Source of the DNA: Plenodomus lindquistii
Lineage: Eukaryota > Ascomycota > Dothideomycetes > Pleosporales > Leptosphaeriaceae
DNA: 64,000 nucleotides
Assembly: GCA_025504975.1 (NCBI GenBank)
Contig: JANUWI010000005.1
Coordinates: 1,860,001-1,924,000, forward strand
Direction of reading: 5' to 3'
Of the stretch, positions 21,840 to 32,650 are shown piece by piece (the stretch's first letter is position 1; each line of letters opens with the position of its first letter). The position numbers were made by a program, and so were the translations under genes. Under the pieces are notes generated by a model. It did no database searches. It was not told where the DNA came from and saw only the letters and a list, made by a program, of their open reading frames with translations.

Positions 21840-23627
21840 TCATTTCAGGCCACTAGCAAATTTGCTCCTCGCACGAATTCGAGGTCCGTAGAAGACCAGT
21901 ATCCAGGGCACTACTGTCAATAGGGTCCCTATGCCGCCCAGCAGACTACTGGCAGGGCCATAGCCAAGTTTATTGTACATTTGGGTTGTAATAAGCGGAA
22001 ATATGCCACCTGTACGCTGTCAGCACAAGCCTGGCAATTAGTCGGGAATAGGGACAAACATACCGAGCAAGTTACGACAGAAACTCTGTGCCGCTAGAGC
22101 AGAGCTGGCATATCGGTTGTAGGTATCCGCAAGGTAGTTGAACGTAGCCAAGTAGATAGCAAAAATTCCGATCGTAGCAATGCCAATCGAAATAGCGGGA
22201 ACGATCCAGTGTATGCTGGAGAAGCTGGTCCATCCGAACATGAAAAGCCCAATTGGCATGAGCGCACTCTCTACGCAAGCGAAGTACAATCGACCTTCTG
22301 GGGTGCTCGAAATCTTGCCATGCTTCTTGGCGATCTTTTCTTGATATATAGAAAGGACGGTTGCAAGAATACTGGCTATACACAGTGATGCGAAGACAGC
22401 GTTCGCTTGCTGCAGGGAAAATCCATGGTTGTTCTGGAAGATCAGAGGAATGGCCGCCAGTGTGAGGTAAAGGACTGCCCAGGAAAAGGCAACCCATAAG
22501 CTGAACCAGAAGACTACAGGCTCGGTGCACAGGAGATGGAATGGCCTGTACAGCGATACCCCGATCATCTTGGCCAGCGAGGCACGCTCTTCATCAGACT
22601 TCACCCTCCATCGAATGCGCTCCGAGTAGGAAGTGCCGTGCTTCTCATCGTTGATGATGTTGAGGCCGTAATATCCTGCAGCTTCACGGGCTTCGTACCA
22701 CTTGTTGAGTGCGTTTGCCTTTCTCGACAGGAGAACTGAGCCACGAGTTTCCTTGAATGAGACGCATATGAGCGCAACCATAATGCCGCACGAGATTGTT
22801 TGTGTATAGAATATCCAACGCCATGTTGTGTTTTGCGCAATGAAACCGCATACGAGGGGTCCCCAGCCGGTGCCGAATAAAGCAGCACCCGAGAACAGTG
22901 CCATAGGTGCATTGCGATCACTTTCACCGTAGGTATCAGCTATAACACCACCGACCATAGTGGAAAACGTGGATCCGCCCACGCCTACGAAGAAACGCAC
23001 GACCAGCATGCCAGCATAGGATTGTGTGAGTCCACTACCCAATTGACAGACGACGAGAATGATTCCAGACGCGATGAACATTGGCCGTCTGCCGTTGATC
23101 TCGCTGAATGGAGCCAGGACCATGGGAGCGATACCGAAGCCGGTCGTGAACGTGGTGATGCCCACTAGGGTTGCAACTCTACTGACACCCCATTCCTCAC
23201 TCATCTGACCCGCGCCAGGAGCGTAGGCGCCGGCCGAGAAGGCTGTGAGGGCCGTGATGATACATGAAACGACAACAGTAAATTGTTTCCTCTTGTTTGT
23301 CCAGTCGAATGGATTCGTGTACTTGACGAGATTCGGGGGTTCTGGCGCCGGTCCCTGATCGGGTTGCGTCGGTTGAATGGTGGTCGGATGTGGAAGTTCA
23401 GTCTCGAACGTCAGGTAACGCCAGGAAATTTCGGTTTCCTTACTACAACGTCGCTCAACTACGATGTCGTCCGACTCTTTCTCTTGTGAATAGTGCTTCT
23501 CCGAGCCGTCGTTGTTTAATGCGGGGCTAGGTTGCCCGGGATATGACTTTATTCCCGGGTGGTTGTTACAGTCTGTAACGCCCAGTTCAGAGCCCGGTGG
23601 AAGGTTGATCTCTGTAGTGGTCGCCAT
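21840..23627 (-). CDS. MFS transporter, DHA1-like drug/metabolite exporter
   Basis: Two exons (22064-23627, 21840-22009) give 577 residues. After a hydrophilic N-terminus of about 110 residues come twelve hydrophobic spans. The loop 2-3 signature is APFSEINGRRPMF, and helix 4-5 shows VVRFFVGVGGSTFSTMVGGVIADTYG, typical of the fungal polyamine/drug:proton antiporter group. The second exon supplies the end of the final spans (GGIFPLITTQMYNKLGYGPA .. PWILVFYGPRIRA) and is needed for a full carrier. The protein likely sits in the plasma membrane and exports organic compounds. It could serve the aromatic cluster 5 kb away, but two unrelated genes lie between, so that link is weak. Confidence 0.92.
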
Positions 23628-25498
23628 GTGTTCGGTAGTGCTTGTAATTCACTACCAGGAGTAGGCGATGGAGAGCAGTGTGCGAGGTAGCAGTTGTATG
23701 TGTCAGAAGATGAGCCAAGGTGCATTCGCTTCAAGACATGAAATGGCGTGCAAGCGGTGCGGGAAGTCCGCTAATCCATATTCTAGGGCATGCTGTTAGC
23801 TTATTGCGCCTGCAAAAGGAGCAAAAGCCCGGTAGTCTCTGTCGGATGAGGTACCGATGGAGTGGCACCTGGGAACATCTCCGGAAATAAGGATTACCTC
23901 TCCTCGTGTCGAGTATCGAGATTGCTGACGGCCCAGCTCCATTGTCCCTTTATACTTTTACACGACGCCTCTTGATTGGTCAAACCACTGGCTGCGACGC
24001 TGGCCTCGAATAAAGTCATGGATCTGATCCATGGTCGTGTGTCAACCGACGCCCCAAGGCCCGCTCCATCTTGTATGGGATGACATCGAAGCTACCAGAT
24101 ATCCGATGCTGGGGTTACCTGGAAAGCTTTGCGACTCCCCGAAGGAGTCAGAAAGCTGCGAAAGCCACCGGCATTAAATCTGCATCCCGTATGCTAGGCG
24201 CTCGTGACGGATACATCTTATGTATGTATTTCGATTGGAAGCGTTATTGCGACGGAACTGTCGCTCGATTATGTTCGTGTGTAGAATCGTCTGGACAATG
24301 TGAATGCCTGGGAGGGTTGCGGTGGGCGTTCAGTATATTCTTGTGCCGGTATTATAGCCGGTGTTGTTGAGTCGCTGAGGATTGTGTCTCTGGCTCTTAG
24401 CGAGTTGCCTGTCGTGATACAAGCTTTGCACACGAAAATACCACAGTAAGTCTATAGTTATCTCGAGAGTATGCATGTCGCGTGGGCTTTGAGCTAAGAC
24501 GGCGCTTTCCCATTGAGGACGTTTTGTGCTCCGAAGAAGCTCGTAATTACCGAGTCACTAAAATACAAAAGATTATACCATCTTGAACTTTTGTGCTTTT
24601 ATTGTCCTTCTGCTGCTGTATAGACTCCAGTGTTAAGCTGTTAATGTGAGACGGAGGCACAATGAATTCGAGCTCATTCTTATGCTTTGCTGCAGTCCAG
24701 CAAGCGCTTTCACCATCAACACCACAAGCCGACTCGAAATTTTGTCACGGCGTCTTCCTTGCCGCGAATGCATACCGTAGTTATTGCCCAATGCATTCAC
24801 CATCGATACTCATGATTCTTGATGCCTCCTCGGACTTCAATTCAATAGCCTCGCTGAACGTTGACAGGAAAATTCATCGTCCCCAGTACTGCATGTGCTT
24901 GCTATCAAGACTTTGACTCTTCTCCGGAGAATCAGTATCTTGTTCCTCTTTCCCCACTCACCTCAATCGGCCTTCAAATGTTGCAAATCTTGACGCAAGT
25001 GAGCATTGTGACTGCGCATCCAATGAGGGGGCCTATCAAGACACACTTCTTCGCAATTACAATTGCGCCATGTACTCGAGTTCTGGCATGTCCGACGACC
25101 CGGCGCGGCTCCAGGTACGGGATTGGCTCAACGACCAAAACGATAAACGATGCAGGATCCATTATGGCAAATCTTTAAGAGGGCCAGACACGTGAGGATT
25201 GCGACATTTGCGCTAGCTTGAAGCAGAGCTTGGGGGGAGTGCCTAGGTGTTGTGGGTTGTTCTCTACAAAAGCAACAAGCCACCGACTTGCCCCTCCTAT
25301 CTCTCACTGTCTTCGTCCAAGTCAATTGACTCCATAACTTCCGTCGCAAAGGCACATCCAAAACACTTGTCTCCCTTATAACCCTCGAACCCAGCTTCAC
25401 AGGTACGATGCGCCACCCCGCTACCCCTCGCCTCGTACCCCGCCACCCCTCATGTTTGCAAGGTTTGCACAGAGCTCACCAAGTGTGCAGACTTCACC
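23628..25498. other. Intergenic, 1.9 kb, divergent promoters
   Basis: This lies between the transporter (-) and the peroxiredoxin (+). It contains copy B of the dispersed repeat. No reading frame here has recognisable protein features; upstream ATGs at 25408 and 25452 are out of frame with the peroxiredoxin and may be in its leader. Confidence 0.5.
24575..24690. repeat. Diverged dispersed repeat, copy B
   Basis: Partner of the segment at 4820-4935, in the same orientation. The best block (24611-24686) aligns without gaps at about 70-75% identity by eye. Flanks on both sides diverge. No terminal inverted repeat or target duplication was seen, so the element type is unknown. Confidence 0.45.
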
Positions 25499-26298
25499 AT
25501 GGCTGAACAGCGCGCTGAGCCTCTCCGCCTGGGTAGCACTGCTCCCAACTTCAAGGCCGAGACCACACAGGGCAACATCGACTTCCACGGTTCGTCCATC
25601 TTGCAGTCTACGCACGAATCGTGAGACTAATAGTGCAAACCAGAGTTCATTGGTGACAAGTGGGTCATCCTCTTCTCCCACCCAGAGGACTACACACCCG
25701 TCTGCACAACTGAGCTAGGCGCCTTCGCAAAGCTCGAGCCCGAGTTCACAAAGCGTGGCGCAAAGCTCATTGGTCTTTCCGCAAACACCATCGAGAGCCA
25801 TGGAGGATGGATTAAGGACATCGATGAGATCTCCGGCAGCAACCTCAAGTTCCCCATCATCGGCGACAAGAGCCGCGAGGTCGCCTACCTTTACGACATG
25901 ATCGACCAGCAAGACAAGACCAACGTCGACTCCAAGGGCATTGCTTTTACCATCCGCAGCGTCTTCATCATCGACCCCAAGAAGACCATCCGCCTCATTC
26001 TTTCCTACCCGGCCTCTACTGGCCGTAACACTGCCGAGGTGTTGCGCGTTCTCGACTCCCTGCAGACTGGAGACAAGCACAGGATAACAACGCCCATCAA
26101 CTGGGTCCCTGGTGACGATGTCATTGGTAAGTATCAGCTGGATCGACTGACTGTTTGTAAGCATGTACTAATAAGATACCACTAGTCCACCCCAGCGTCA
26201 AGAACGACGAGGCCAAAACACTCTTCCCCGAGTTCCGCATCGTCAAGCCATACCTCCGTTTCACTCCTCTCCCCAAGGAGAAGACCACGGCTGCTTAG
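25499..26298 (+). CDS. PRX1: 1-Cys peroxiredoxin (Prx6/PRX1 type)
   Basis: Three exons (25499-25589, 25644-26126, 26186-26298) give 228 residues, normal for the 1-Cys group. The peroxidatic Cys lies in HPEDYTPVCTTELGAF. No second resolving Cys of the typical 2-Cys kind is seen, and the long C-terminal domain (TGDKHRITTPINWVPGDDV .. VKPYLRFTPLP) marks the Prx6-like class. The enzyme reduces H2O2 and organic or lipid hydroperoxides. The start ACCATGG is a strong context, and the protein has no mitochondrial presequence, so a cytosolic or nuclear form is likely. Upstream ATGs in other frames could dampen translation. Confidence 0.94.
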
Positions 26299-28062
26299 GA
26301 TCATCAAAATCGAAGCAAGTTGCGGATTGTTCTATGAAACCAGTGAATTGCGGAAGATGCTGTGGTAGATTGAAGATGCTGAAAAGCTCTCATGCTCTAG
26401 ACAGCATGCCGTCGTATGGCTGGAAAGATACCTCAATGAAGACATCATGGTCAAATTCTCCCCTGTTATATGGGCTACACCTGTAGCCAGCTGCGTGATC
26501 GGTTCGCGAAATGTGCAGCGATGCTAAGTACTTGTGCGAAGACGACAGATTAGCTATCGCCAGAATTACGGCCTGATAATCCCCATCTAGATAGTATCTT
26601 ATCCCCTCATGGATACTACGTCATGTCTCAAACATTAACCCTGTCAGTTCCAAGGGCCTGGGTACATTTTCAGTGGGTGGGAGGACTGGTCGTGACTCGT
26701 CGTAGATTTGATGTCAAGATTGTAGAACTGCGGAGAATCAATTCTGGGCTTGCGATGTTGCAAACACCGCTCATAGGAAGCTTCTTCAGTAGGTAGCACA
26801 ATTACACATTATATGTACGCTTGCTGAATCCATGGCCAATTTCAGCACTCTAACTCGCATAGGTCGTATGCAGGCGTTGGGCATCACCGCCATGCAATGT
26901 CCCTCCTCTCTCCGTCCAGCCAGTCGGCCAATACGAATGGCTTTCCAAAGGGCCATGCGGATGGCTTGCGCGACCCTTTCTGTCAGGTTGGTGCTCTACA
27001 GCTGATTTGTCGCGCGCATTCCTATACTAAGCGCCAATATTGCTGGGCCGTGCCCTGCTATGTAGCCCGGGGATACTTGAGCGTGCAAAGTCCCCGGCAA
27101 AAACATGCCACTGCACGAAGAGCCTTGCGCGACAACGACGCAGTGATTCAAGAGCTGTGTGCTGTTGCAACTGCCTCGTGTCTTTGTCTCTAGTTGGATG
27201 CCAACGATTCAGGCCCGCTGTTCGGAGATTCGACTCCGCTCTAGGTGCGTGCCGCTACTCGCCTGGCCGCGTCTCTGCGACCCGCATTCGCACACTCGTC
27301 AGCTGCCTGTCAGCGCCGCCGCGACGTATGTACATGTACCTCGATACTTCAATACTCACCATCCTAGTCCTCTGCGCCCACTGTCAAGTCGAGCGCCGGG
27401 TCTCCTTGCACGACTCTGCCGAGCCCCCAGGCCGGTTCTGGAAGAGTCAAAGCCCGTCTGCAGCTCCACACCTGCCTCTACCTCGCGTCTGCCTCCACGG
27501 CGCTTGGTTACCAACGTCTCGGCCGTTGAGCAACCGCTTCCTACTTCTTTGCATAAGTCAACCGTCCTGCTGGTTCTTCCCCGCCCGCTGTGCGTGGCAG
27601 GTCTCAAAGTAAGGCATCTTCGTTTTCTTACCAGCCCCACCATCGCAGCCATTGGTCAGACTACCAAAGCCCCCTTCGTCTACAGTGTTCAGCATGATTA
27701 AGGGCGCGCCCACCAACTCATTTGTCCTCAGCTTGTCTACGTTGAGTCTGTTGTGTCTGCTCGCGATCCACTCGGATCTGCGACGGCGTCTGTCATACCG
27801 TGGGGCGCTGGTACCATGCACGCCCGTCCTGCGTACTACATCACAAAGTCGCACAACAGCTGAGTTTTGTGTCTGCATCTGCAAACATGGCTGTTCTTAG
27901 TGGCCGAGACCTTGCTTTATGGCCTGCACTCGAGTCTTTTCGCAGCTGGTAACATCGGGGGTACTTGAAGACCAGGCAATTTCGCTCCTTTTGGTGTTCC
28001 TCTGCCATTTTATATTTCCCTTTCGACTTCGATGCCTGGCTAGATGCTACTTACTGACAATG
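26299..28062. other. Intergenic and 5' leader, 1.8 kb
   Basis: 3' flank of the peroxiredoxin and a long 5' region of the Kelch/BTB gene. Cys/Arg/Ser-rich frames on the plus strand (for example 27040-27612) lack family signals and mostly begin with non-ATG codons. The end of this stretch (27919-28062) is open in frame with the Kelch protein and could be coding if the earlier ATG is used. Confidence 0.5.
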
Positions 28063-31000
28063 GCACTCCCTCTAGGCTTATCTTATTCTGCCTTAGGCGC
28101 AAGTACCGAGCCTTTGGGCGACGTATCATTCTGGAAAAAACCAAAAGGGTTGAAGCTCAAGCGAGTCTTGTCGAACAATAGACGCTCTGTCGAATCTGCA
28201 TCTTCCCGTATTCATTCCTATCGCAAGGCAAATTCGGCCAAGTCAACCGAGCTTTCTGGACTTTTATCCCCGGGCGCTACTCGTCCATACAGTTCTACTT
28301 GTCAGACAGATCCCAAGCACTTTCCCATCATCGTTCCACACTATGATCTCGTAGCACCGGACAGCCCGAAAAGCCCCTGTACATCGAGTGGATATAGCTC
28401 TTCCCGAACCTCCACCGTTGTATCGAGCAGTCGTCCCAGCCTTTCCGATTTCCTTGAGCCAAAGCGCAAAACTGTCAGCGAATCCTCCAGCGTAAGAGCG
28501 AGGCATGTCGAGATCATAATTCCAGACTGGGCTTCACCTGTACAGCGATTGCCTTCAACACTTATCAATCTTGAAATTGAAGGTCTACAGGTTCCATCAG
28601 GTGGCGACGATACTTTGGCTAGCATGGCTACAAGCCGGACGAACACGCTTGACTCGCAGACGTCTGCACCATATTATAATTCAAGTGTAAACAGCAGCCA
28701 AACTAGCCTGCATCGTCAAGATGGCCAAGATACAGCACCTGAGCGACCGCCTACGTCGACCGCTCGGACTCCAGGTACAGGCATGGCCCCATCCCCGGCG
28801 ATGCTTGCAGGACTCTCCACCCCAACAACGTCGACAGCGGGACTATCTGGGTTAGTCTGCAATGTACACCGAACGACGGGACGCGAACCTCATGCACTAG
28901 TTGGTGCAACGACTACTATCCTAGGGGACAAGCTGTACGTATTCGGTGGTCGACGACTTTCGCGGACTCGACCACAGCTCACGTCGGATCTATACGAGCT
29001 CGATCTTGTGAAGCGACATTGGTCAAAGGTGGATACCAGAGGCGACATTCCGCCACCACGATATTTCCACAGTGTATGTGCACTTGGCGACACTAAACTC
29101 GTTTGCTATGGTGGCATGTCACCTACGACGGCGCAAAACAATCAGGCGACATCAGTCATACAGGGGGCTCCTGCTGAAACCCAGCCGGAAGTTGTGGTTA
29201 TGTCTGACATCCACATATACGATGCGCCAACGCGGACCTGGATGCACGTCGTCACTGCTGAAGCGCCACAGGGGCGATATGCTCATTGCGCAACAATACT
29301 ACCAAGTTCTGCTGTATTCAGCTCGACCAGCGCCGCAATAACAGCGATCAAACATAACCCGGCTTCCACCAACCCAAATCAAGGCTCTCTCGGTGTCCAG
29401 TTAGATGGCGAGGGTGGTGCAGAGATGCTAGTCGTTGGTGGTCAAGACAGCGCAAATCACTACATTGAGCAAATCAGCGTTTTCAATCTTAGAAGTCTCA
29501 AATGGACAGAGACAAGTACGCTCGGAAGGAGTTGCGGTGCTTACCGCAGCGTCGTGGCGCCTCTAACGAGTATAGCACCTAACGACATTGGTGCTGGCAT
29601 ACGGCATAACAATGAGCCAAGGTCACCGGATGAACAGTCTTCAAATACCTCAGGCGAGTCTTCGATGCTGATTTATTCGAATTACAATTTTCTGGACGTG
29701 AAGCTGGAACTCCAAGTGCGGCATCCGGACGGGACTCTATCCGAGAAGCCGATGCATGGGAACTTCTCACCACCAGGACTACGCTTTCCTAACGGCGGAG
29801 TCATTAACAATCACTTTGTAGTCAGCGGCACATTTCTTACTTCGTCCAAGCAAGAGTATGCACTTTGGGCGCTGGACCTGCGAACACTCAGCTGGGGTAG
29901 GATAGAAGCAGGTGGCAACATTTTCAGCCAAGGAAGCTGGAATAGGGGCGTTCTGTGGAATCGCAGAAACAGCTTTGTGATTCTCGGGAACCGAAAGCGG
30001 AGTCTGGTCGAAGACTACAATCATCGCCGGATTAACTTCTCGAACATGTGCGTTGTTGAGCTTGAAGCTTTCGGACTCTACGACAACCCTCGCAAAGTGA
30101 CACCCGCCTCAGGCTTTACGTCTGTGAGTGCACCGCCTCAGCATGACCGCCTGGACCTGCTCGCTGGTGGGCGTACGCTATCACCAGCAGCATCAGAGCT
30201 TGGCCAGATGGCTCTAGGCTTTAAGGAATTCGCAGACATGGACTTTGTAGCTCTACACGGCGAGCGAATTCCAGTCAACTCGCATATTGTCGCCCGCCGT
30301 TGGGGCCCCTACTTCAACCAATTGATGCGCGAGAGCATGCAAAGCCTGGAAAAGTCAGACGCAGAGACTGCTACACTGCGGCCTACAGCCACCATGCACC
30401 CATCACGCAACTCGAGCATCACCATCACACCCTCCATCCGGACAAACTACTCGGCAGCAACAACGCTCACTGCAAACACCGTTACACCATCCGAGGTCAC
30501 AGCCGTATCCTCGAATTCATACGCACCACTCAGTCCACCCGATCCCTCCTCGCACGCGCCCTCGCTCCGACCACGAACCTTATTCCTACCACACACGCAC
30601 CTCACACTCCAAGCTCTCATCCACTTCCTCTACACCTCATCCCTCCCACCACAAAGTTCCCCTCTATCCTCCCCCCAAATCCTCTGTTCGCTCCTCCAAC
30701 TCGCCCGACCCTACCACATCGACGGCCTCCTCGAAGCCATCATCGAACGCCTCCACCTCCTCCTCGACAACCGAAACACGGCCGCCATTTTCAACGCCGC
30801 GGCCATGGCAGCCGGCGGCGGCTCGGGCATCGGCTTCCTCGGTGTAAACGGCGTAGCAGCCAACGGAGCTTCAAACGGCGCATCCGCACCCTCTGGCAGC
30901 AACGGCAGTATCCTCGACGACGTGGAGCGCAGTCTCGACGCTGGACTGCGCGCGTTGCGCGTGAATACTGATGTTGAGCCGTCGGATGATGAGGCGGGTT

Positions 31001-31242
31001 CTGCGGTTTCGGAAACAACGTCTGCTTCTGCGTCGGATAGCGGGTATGGGGATGGTAGTGGGATTGAGGAGAGGGAGGTGTGGAATGGGGAGATTAGCGC
31101 GGTTGTTGGGTTGCAGAAGCGGGGTCTTAGAGGGCTTATGGAGGGGAGGAGGATTAGGGAGATGGGGAGGGGGAGGGAGAGGAGTAGGGATGATGGGGGT
31201 GGTGGGGGTGATGGGGTGGGGTTGGGGTTGCAGGGGGCTTGA
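28063..31242 (+). CDS. Kelch-repeat and BTB-domain protein (Ral2-like)
   Basis: An uninterrupted frame. The ATG at 28063 (ACAATGG context) gives 1059 residues; an in-frame ATG at 27919 would add 48 hydrophobic residues that look non-native. A Ser-rich basic N-terminus (KKPKGLKLKRVLSNNRRSVE) precedes Kelch-type blades from about residue 279 (GDKLYVFGGRRL, RYFHSVCALGDTKLVCYGG, EMLVVGGQD, FVVSGTF). A split BTB/POZ fold starts near residue 727 (DFVALHGERIPVNSHIVARR) and continues after a long insert at LTLQALIHFLYTSSL. The tail is Gly/Arg/Glu-rich and low complexity. The layout matches the fission yeast Ras1 pathway protein Ral2 as I remember it, so a role in Ras or polarity signalling is plausible but unproven. 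Confidence 0.82.
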   Translation, partial: ALPLGLSYSALGASTEPLGDVSFWKKPKGLKLKRVLSNNRRSVESASSRIHSYRKANSAKSTELSGLLSPGATRPYSSTCQTDPKHFPIIVPHYDLVAPDSPKSPCTSSGYSSSRTSTVVSSSRPSLSDFLEPKRKTVSESSSVRARHVEIIIPDWASPVQRLPSTLINLEIEGLQVPSGGDDTLASMATSRTNTLDSQTSAPYYNSSVNSSQTSLHRQDGQDTAPERPPTSTARTPGTGMAPSPAMLAGLSTPTTSTAGLSGLVCNVHRTTGREPHALVGATTTILGDKLYVFGGRRLSRTRPQLTSDLYELDLVKRHWSKVDTRGDIPPPRYFHSVCALGDTKLVCYGGMSPTTAQNNQATSVIQGAPAETQPEVVVMSDIHIYDAPTRTWMHVVTAEAPQGRYAHCATILPSSAVFSSTSAAITAIKHNPASTNPNQGSLGVQLDGEGGAEMLVVGGQDSANHYIEQISVFNLRSLKWTETSTLGRSCGAYRSVVAPLTSIAPNDIGAGIRHNNEPRSPDEQSSNTSGESSMLIYSNYNFLDVKLELQVRHPDGTLSEKPMHGNFSPPGLRFPNGGVINNHFVVSGTFLTSSKQEYALWALDLRTLSWGRIEAGGNIFSQGSWNRGVLWNRRNSFVILGNRKRSLVEDYNHRRINFSNMCVVELEAFGLYDNPRKVTPASGFTSVSAPPQHDRLDLLAGGRTLSPAASELGQMALGFKEFADMDFVALHGERIPVNSHIVARRWGPYFNQLMRESMQSLEKSDAETATLRPTATMHPSRNSSITITPSIRTNYSAATTLTANTVTPSEVTAVSSNSYAPLSPPDPSSHAPSLRPRTLFLPHTHLTLQALIHFLYTSSLPPQSSPLSSPQILCSLLQLARPYHIDGLLEAIIERLHLLLDNRNTAAIFNAAAMAAGGGSGIGFLGVNGVAANGASNGASAPSGSNGSILDDVERSLDAGLRALRVNTDVEPSDDEAGSAVSETTSASASDSGYGDGSGIEEREVWNGEISAVVGLQKRGLRGLMEGRRIREMGRGRERSRDDGGGGGDGVGLGLQGA

Positions 31243-31403
31243 TGATTTATGTGTGAGGTTGGTGTTGTGTCTGAGATTTATGAGGAGAGGAGGATGGGAT
31301 GGGTGGTGTGTTTATTACATAGCGTGGTGGAGTCTGCGTGGCTGAGATATTTCACTTCTTTAAGATGGAACGATGGAACGATGTTTCTACACTGTTGATA
31401 GCC

Positions 31404-31417
31404 TTTTTTTTTTTTTT
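31404..31417. repeat. Poly-T run (14 T)
   Basis: A run of 14 T in the spacer between the convergent Kelch/BTB and NUDC genes. It could be part of a 3' UTR; no other function is suggested. Confidence 0.7.
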
Positions 31418-31513
31418 GGATAGACTTGTTTTTTTATACGGGATCTGGGGTATATTTCTTCTTCTTGTGTGCACCATGCCACGTGTGTTTCTCCAACACC
31501 TCGGGCTCTCTAC

Positions 31514-32162
31514 TCAACCCATTTTCGCATTTGAAAAGTCCATCTCAGGATGTTGTTTCTTGAACTGCTCCAACAAATCCAGCTTCTTCTGTTCATCGCT
31601 CGTAGGCTTGCCCGCCTCCTTTTGCCGCTGATCAAACATCATCTTCTCGACCATGCCCCTCGTCTCGCCATCCAGGTCGCCGAGCTTGCTGTTCTCGGGG
31701 GTGATTTTGGACGTGTCGATTTTGGGGGCCGAGGTGATGACGTGGGGCCACCATTCGAGCTGGTTTACTTTGTCGAGGTGGATGGAGATTTCTTTTTGGG
31801 GGGGCGTGGTGGACAGGGTGGTTAGGGTCCAGGTGCTGTCGTCGACGTGGATGGCGTGGGGGAGGTCGCCCTGCGAGTGAGGAGTTAGCGGTGGGTGGGG
31901 AGGCGCTTGACTGTGGTATGTAGAGGGAGCTGTTTACATCGATGAAGGGTTCTTGGCCCTTGATGCCGACTTTCAGGGCGTTCCGGCTGATCTTGACGTC
32001 CAGGTCCTTGCCCTTGTACTTTGCGTCGATGGTGATGGTGATGTCCAGGTCCTTGATGGTCTGGTCCCACGTGTAGGGCAGCTTGGCCTGTTCCTCCTGC
32101 TCTTTGCGGCGGGCCTCTGCATCGGCCTTTTCGCGCTCCTCTGGGGGCGGTGAGCCAGACAT
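31514..32162 (-). CDS. nudC: Nuclear movement protein NUDC
   Basis: Two exons (31938-32162, 31514-31870) give 193 residues, as for the short fungal NUDC. A Glu/Ala-rich N-terminal helix is followed by the CS (p23-like) domain: LPYTWDQTIKDLDITI, KYKGKDLDVKISRNALKVGI, WTLTTLSTTPPQKEISIHLD, then QLEWWPHVITSAPKIDTSKI. The C-terminal EKMMFDQRQKEAGKPTSDEQ and the PEMDFSNAKMG end are characteristic. NUDC acts as a co-chaperone needed for dynein/LIS1-dependent nuclear migration along microtubules. The intron (GTAAAC..CGCAG) falls inside the CS domain. The gene is divergent from the ANTH gene at 32651 across 488 bases. Confidence 0.95.
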
Positions 32163-32650
32163 GGTGGGCGCAGTGTGTTGGTTGTTGTATGGAAATGTTT
32201 GGCAGAGGTGTTTGGCGGGGATCGCCTTCTTAGCGGGACCCTGGCGTGCATGGCCGGCAGCTCGCTGGGCTCTCCCCGAGTGCTGGCAGCGTCATTGTTC
32301 AGCAGAGCCACCATGCGCCCATAGTCATTACCGCACCCCGGCCGGCTCTAGCAACCACACTCTCCCCTCGGTGTTGCCCCAAGAGCGCCCTCCAGCTGCC
32401 CTGCGCCATTGCTGCCGCCCATCGCTCTCCTGTCCTTGCCAGCCGCTGCCGGGAATGCTGCGTTAGACGGCCGCTCCACGACGCAAACCACCGCCCGCGA
32501 CCCAACCGCTGCCCAGCCACGACCGCCGACCACGACGCGCACGTCCAGCCAGCACAGCACTGCCCGACGTCTGACTGCGAGCGCGGCCCGCTCGGGCACC
32601 CATCGCCATCGCCCATCGCCCTGCCCGCCACCACCTCGCCCAGAGCCCCC
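32163..32650. other. Divergent promoter, NUDC and ANTH genes
   Basis: A GC-rich 488-base spacer with long accidental frames on both strands (Arg/Pro/Ala-rich). No TATA-like element was noticed. Probably two 5' leaders and a shared promoter. Confidence 0.5.

Noticed and set aside
25452..25718. Upstream ATG frame over the peroxiredoxin start
   Set aside because: Out of frame with the peroxiredoxin and Ser/Thr-rich; the ACCATGG at 25499 starts the conserved protein.
27040..27612. 190-codon plus-strand frame upstream of the Kelch/BTB gene
   Set aside because: Non-ATG start, Cys/Arg/Ser-rich, overlaps other accidental frames; more likely leader or intergenic DNA.
30300..30971. 223-codon frame inside the Kelch/BTB gene
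   Set aside because: A shifted-frame shadow of the real coding region, His/Pro/Arg-rich.
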